A stretch of 22,353 nt of DNA from an uncultured Selenomonas sp. (lineage in GTDB: Bacteria > Bacillota > Negativicutes > Selenomonadales > Selenomonadaceae). Each line of letters opens with the position of its first letter. Within the stretch, counting starts at the first letter, position 1. Below, one piece after another: positions 21,167 to 22,353 of this stretch. The notes under the pieces were generated by a model, which was given only the letters and a program-made list of their open reading frames with translations, did not search any database and was not told where the DNA came from. A program made the position numbers and the translations under genes. The DNA is taken from the NCBI GenBank assembly GCA_905373085.1, contig CAJPRR010000018.1:1-22353 (forward strand). Reading direction: 5' to 3'.

Positions 21167-21559
21167 ATGAGTGAATATAGTTACACTTTTAACAAGGGCG
21201 ACCTCTATACGGGGCAATGTGTCAGCATAGAGGATGCACTGGCTGAGGCGAGGCAAGAAGCAGAGTCTTATCCGGAGGGGGATAAGCCGCACTTGGTTTA
21301 CATCGGCAGATATAAGCCGTTTAAGCCGGTTATTGAGGCGGAGTGGGTTCTTGAAGTTCTGCAACGTGATGCGTACGATGTTGCGGGTGATGCGGCGGAG
21401 GGATGGCTGGACAATCTCACGCCGGCAGAGGTCGAATCGCTGGGCAAGCGTCTGACAAGGGTATTCAGGCGATGGGCGAGAGAGTGCGGTGAGGAGCCGG
21501 ATTTTGGTGAGGTGCATCATATCAGGCGGTATGATTTGCGGACTGGGCGAGAGGTTTGA
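21167..21559 (+). CDS. Hypothetical phage protein
   Basis: A 130-aa protein. ATG 21167 is preferred over ATG 21161 because AAGGGGTG (21151-21158) is then at a normal spacing. The protein is acidic overall with alternating strands and helices (YSYTFNKGDLYTGQCVSIED, LVYIGRYKPFKPVIEAEWVL) and a C-terminal basic stretch (RLTRVFRRWAREC). I do not recognise the family. It is one of several short genes between the replication block and the late regulator. Confidence 0.75.
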   Translation: MSEYSYTFNKGDLYTGQCVSIEDALAEARQEAESYPEGDKPHLVYIGRYKPFKPVIEAEWVLEVLQRDAYDVAGDAAEGWLDNLTPAEVESLGKRLTRVFRRWARECGEEPDFGEVHHIRRYDLRTGREV

Positions 21560-21586
21560 GCGCGTAATAAGTGAGGAGATGGCGCG

Positions 21587-21778
21587 ATGGAGAGTACATG
21601 GAAGACCGGAAGATGGATGATATGCGGGAAGAAGATGTATTACTGCTATTGTGTCAAAAACAAGAATGACCCTGACTACCTCGGCAATCCCAAGATTTAT
21701 GGCGGGAGCTTTGAAACGAAGAGGAAAGCGAAGAAGGCGGCGGCCGAGTTTAATATGATGGAGGTGTTGGAGCGATGA
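21587..21778 (+). CDS. Small hypothetical protein
   Basis: A 63-aa protein from ATG 21587, with GAGGAG upstream. It is rich in aromatic, Cys and Lys residues (WMICGKKMYYCYCVKNKNDP) and ends in a basic helix (KRKAKKAAAEFNMMEVLER). It resembles small phage proteins that describe a single antiparallel sheet plus a helix, but no family is assigned. The stop overlaps the next ATG (21775). Confidence 0.65.
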   Translation: MESTWKTGRWMICGKKMYYCYCVKNKNDPDYLGNPKIYGGSFETKRKAKKAAAEFNMMEVLER

Positions 21779-21944
21779 AGAGCGAGTGGCGCGTTACCGA
21801 GACGGAGCTTTGAGAGTGATAGATGCGGGCAAAGGTTTCGGTGTGGAAAATAACGTAGAAGAAATAGAAGATTGTACCGATGTTATAGGGAATCGATGGG
21901 ATAATCCGGAGCTTGAAATAGTGCAAGTGTACGGCGAAGATTGA
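21775..21944 (+). pseudogene. Remnant: short N-terminus joined out of frame to a YopX-like C-terminus
   Basis: ATG 21775, with GGAGG 10 nt upstream, opens MKSEWRVTETEL and stops at 21813. A second frame, open from 21759 to 21944, encodes VARYRDGALRVIDAGKG and ends DVIGNRWDNPELEIVQ, which resembles the VIGNIxxNPEL ending of YopX-family phage proteins. The simplest reading is an internal deletion that fused two small genes out of frame. A functional 53-aa ORF from GTG 21786 cannot be excluded. Confidence 0.45.
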
Positions 21945-21951
21945 GCGCCAA

Positions 21952-21977
21952 AAAGAGCGGCAGAAACGCCGCTCTTT
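21952..21977 (+). terminator. Terminator-like hairpin before late regulator
   Basis: A perfect 10-bp stem (aaagagcggc at 21952-21961 with gccgctcttt at 21968-21977) and a 6-nt loop. The U-tract is short (three T within the stem), so termination may be partial. It separates the early operon from the regulator gene. Confidence 0.6.
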
Positions 21978-22009
21978 CGGTGCGTGTATAGATAGGGGGA
22001 GGAATCTGC

Positions 22010-22353
22010 ATGGAACACGGCGACTACATCAAGGAGACGAAGCGCATACTGGGACAGTACAACAAGATGAAGGTCGCCGTGCAGAACCTTGCGGAAGAAA
22101 TCGAGGCGCAGACTGCTGCTCTCCAAGGCGAGTCCGTCGCCATCGCCCGCTATGGAAATGAGCCGACGGGCGGCACGGCGGAACTGACGGCGACGGAGGC
22201 GGCAGCTGCGAGGCGCATGAGGGCGGCGGCAGACATTGAGGAGATGCAAGAGCGCAAGCGGGAAATCGAGCGGACTCTGCGGGCGGTCGATCGTGCGCTT
22301 GCGTGCCTCTCGGCAGAAGATGAGCGTCTCGTGCGCGGGCGGTACATCGACGG
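22010..22353 (+). CDS. Probable sigma-70-like phage late transcription regulator, 5' part
   Basis: Open from ATG 22010 (GGGGGAGG upstream) to the window end, 114 codons. The visible part is mostly charged helix (IEEMQERKREIERTLRAVDR) and reaches LSAEDERLVRGRYIDG, the opening of a sigma region-4-like helix-turn-helix as in DUF1492, ArpU and RinA-type late regulators. Such proteins turn on packaging and structural genes. The position just after the early operon and behind a terminator hairpin fits. The recognition helix lies beyond the window, so the family is not certain. Confidence 0.7.
   Translation, partial: MEHGDYIKETKRILGQYNKMKVAVQNLAEEIEAQTAALQGESVAIARYGNEPTGGTAELTATEAAAARRMRAAADIEEMQERKREIERTLRAVDRALACLSAEDERLVRGRYID

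Overview
The window is the left part of a temperate phage genome (a prophage, to judge by its integrase, CI-like repressor and early genes) in a fairly GC-rich Gram-positive-type bacterium. Strong AGGAGG-type ribosome sites, the DUF2800 / DUF2815 / family-A polymerase / VirE / VRR-NUC / SNF2 replication block and the codon bias suggest a Firmicute, possibly of the Negativicutes (Selenomonas/Megasphaera-like). The host is an inference from gene order, not from a marker gene. No tRNA, rRNA, CRISPR array or insertion sequence was seen, and the left attachment site must lie outside the window because the integrase runs off its left end.

Layout. (1) 1-4930, minus strand: a partial tyrosine integrase; an AT-rich pair made of a D12-class adenine methylase and an OLD-like ATPase with a TOPRIM-like C-terminus (a candidate defence cassette in a lysogeny-module slot); then a long LexA/CI-type repressor. 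A possible 65-70 nt plus-strand RNA with its own promoter and terminator lies beside the integrase. (2) 4950-7065, switch and early control: three 19-bp operators between back-to-back promoters, a Cro-like gene, a small ORF, an oppositely oriented small gene with its own extended -10 promoter, a second small HTH regulator, a Bro-N antirepressor and a hairpin-rich gap. (3) 7066-9148, small accessory genes: HTH protein, 36-aa ORF, DUF4406-like protein, 43-aa ORF, a triple zinc-ribbon protein and an Ala/Pro-rich protein. (4) 9148-18078, replication and recombination: Cas4-like PD-(D/E)XK nuclease (DUF2800), single-strand-binding protein (DUF2815), family-A DNA polymerase with exonuclease, AEP primase fused to a VirE helicase, a repeat-rich candidate origin, VRR-NUC nuclease, SNF2 helicase and a protein resembling part of a sliding clamp. 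(5) 18091-21102: a small basic ORF, a MazG-like protein, and two DNA methyltransferase genes (C5 and N6-adenine), both knocked out of frame by slippage-type changes: a 34-bp tandem duplication and an eight-T run. (6) 21161-22353: small genes, a YopX-like remnant, a terminator hairpin, and the start of a probable sigma-like late regulator.

How it fits together. In a lysogen the repressor, and by read-through perhaps the ATPase/methylase pair and integrase, would be expressed leftward. Induction (RecA-stimulated self-cleavage is predicted from the Ala-Gly site and the Ser/Lys pair) would release the rightward promoter, giving Cro, antirepressor, the replisome and the methyltransferases, and finally the late regulator. 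The observations most worth following are the ATPase/methylase pair, the double methyltransferase frameshift inside a 26-bp repeat bracket, a short A-D-V-F-containing peptide shared by three replication proteins, and the GTTAC-repeat candidate origin.
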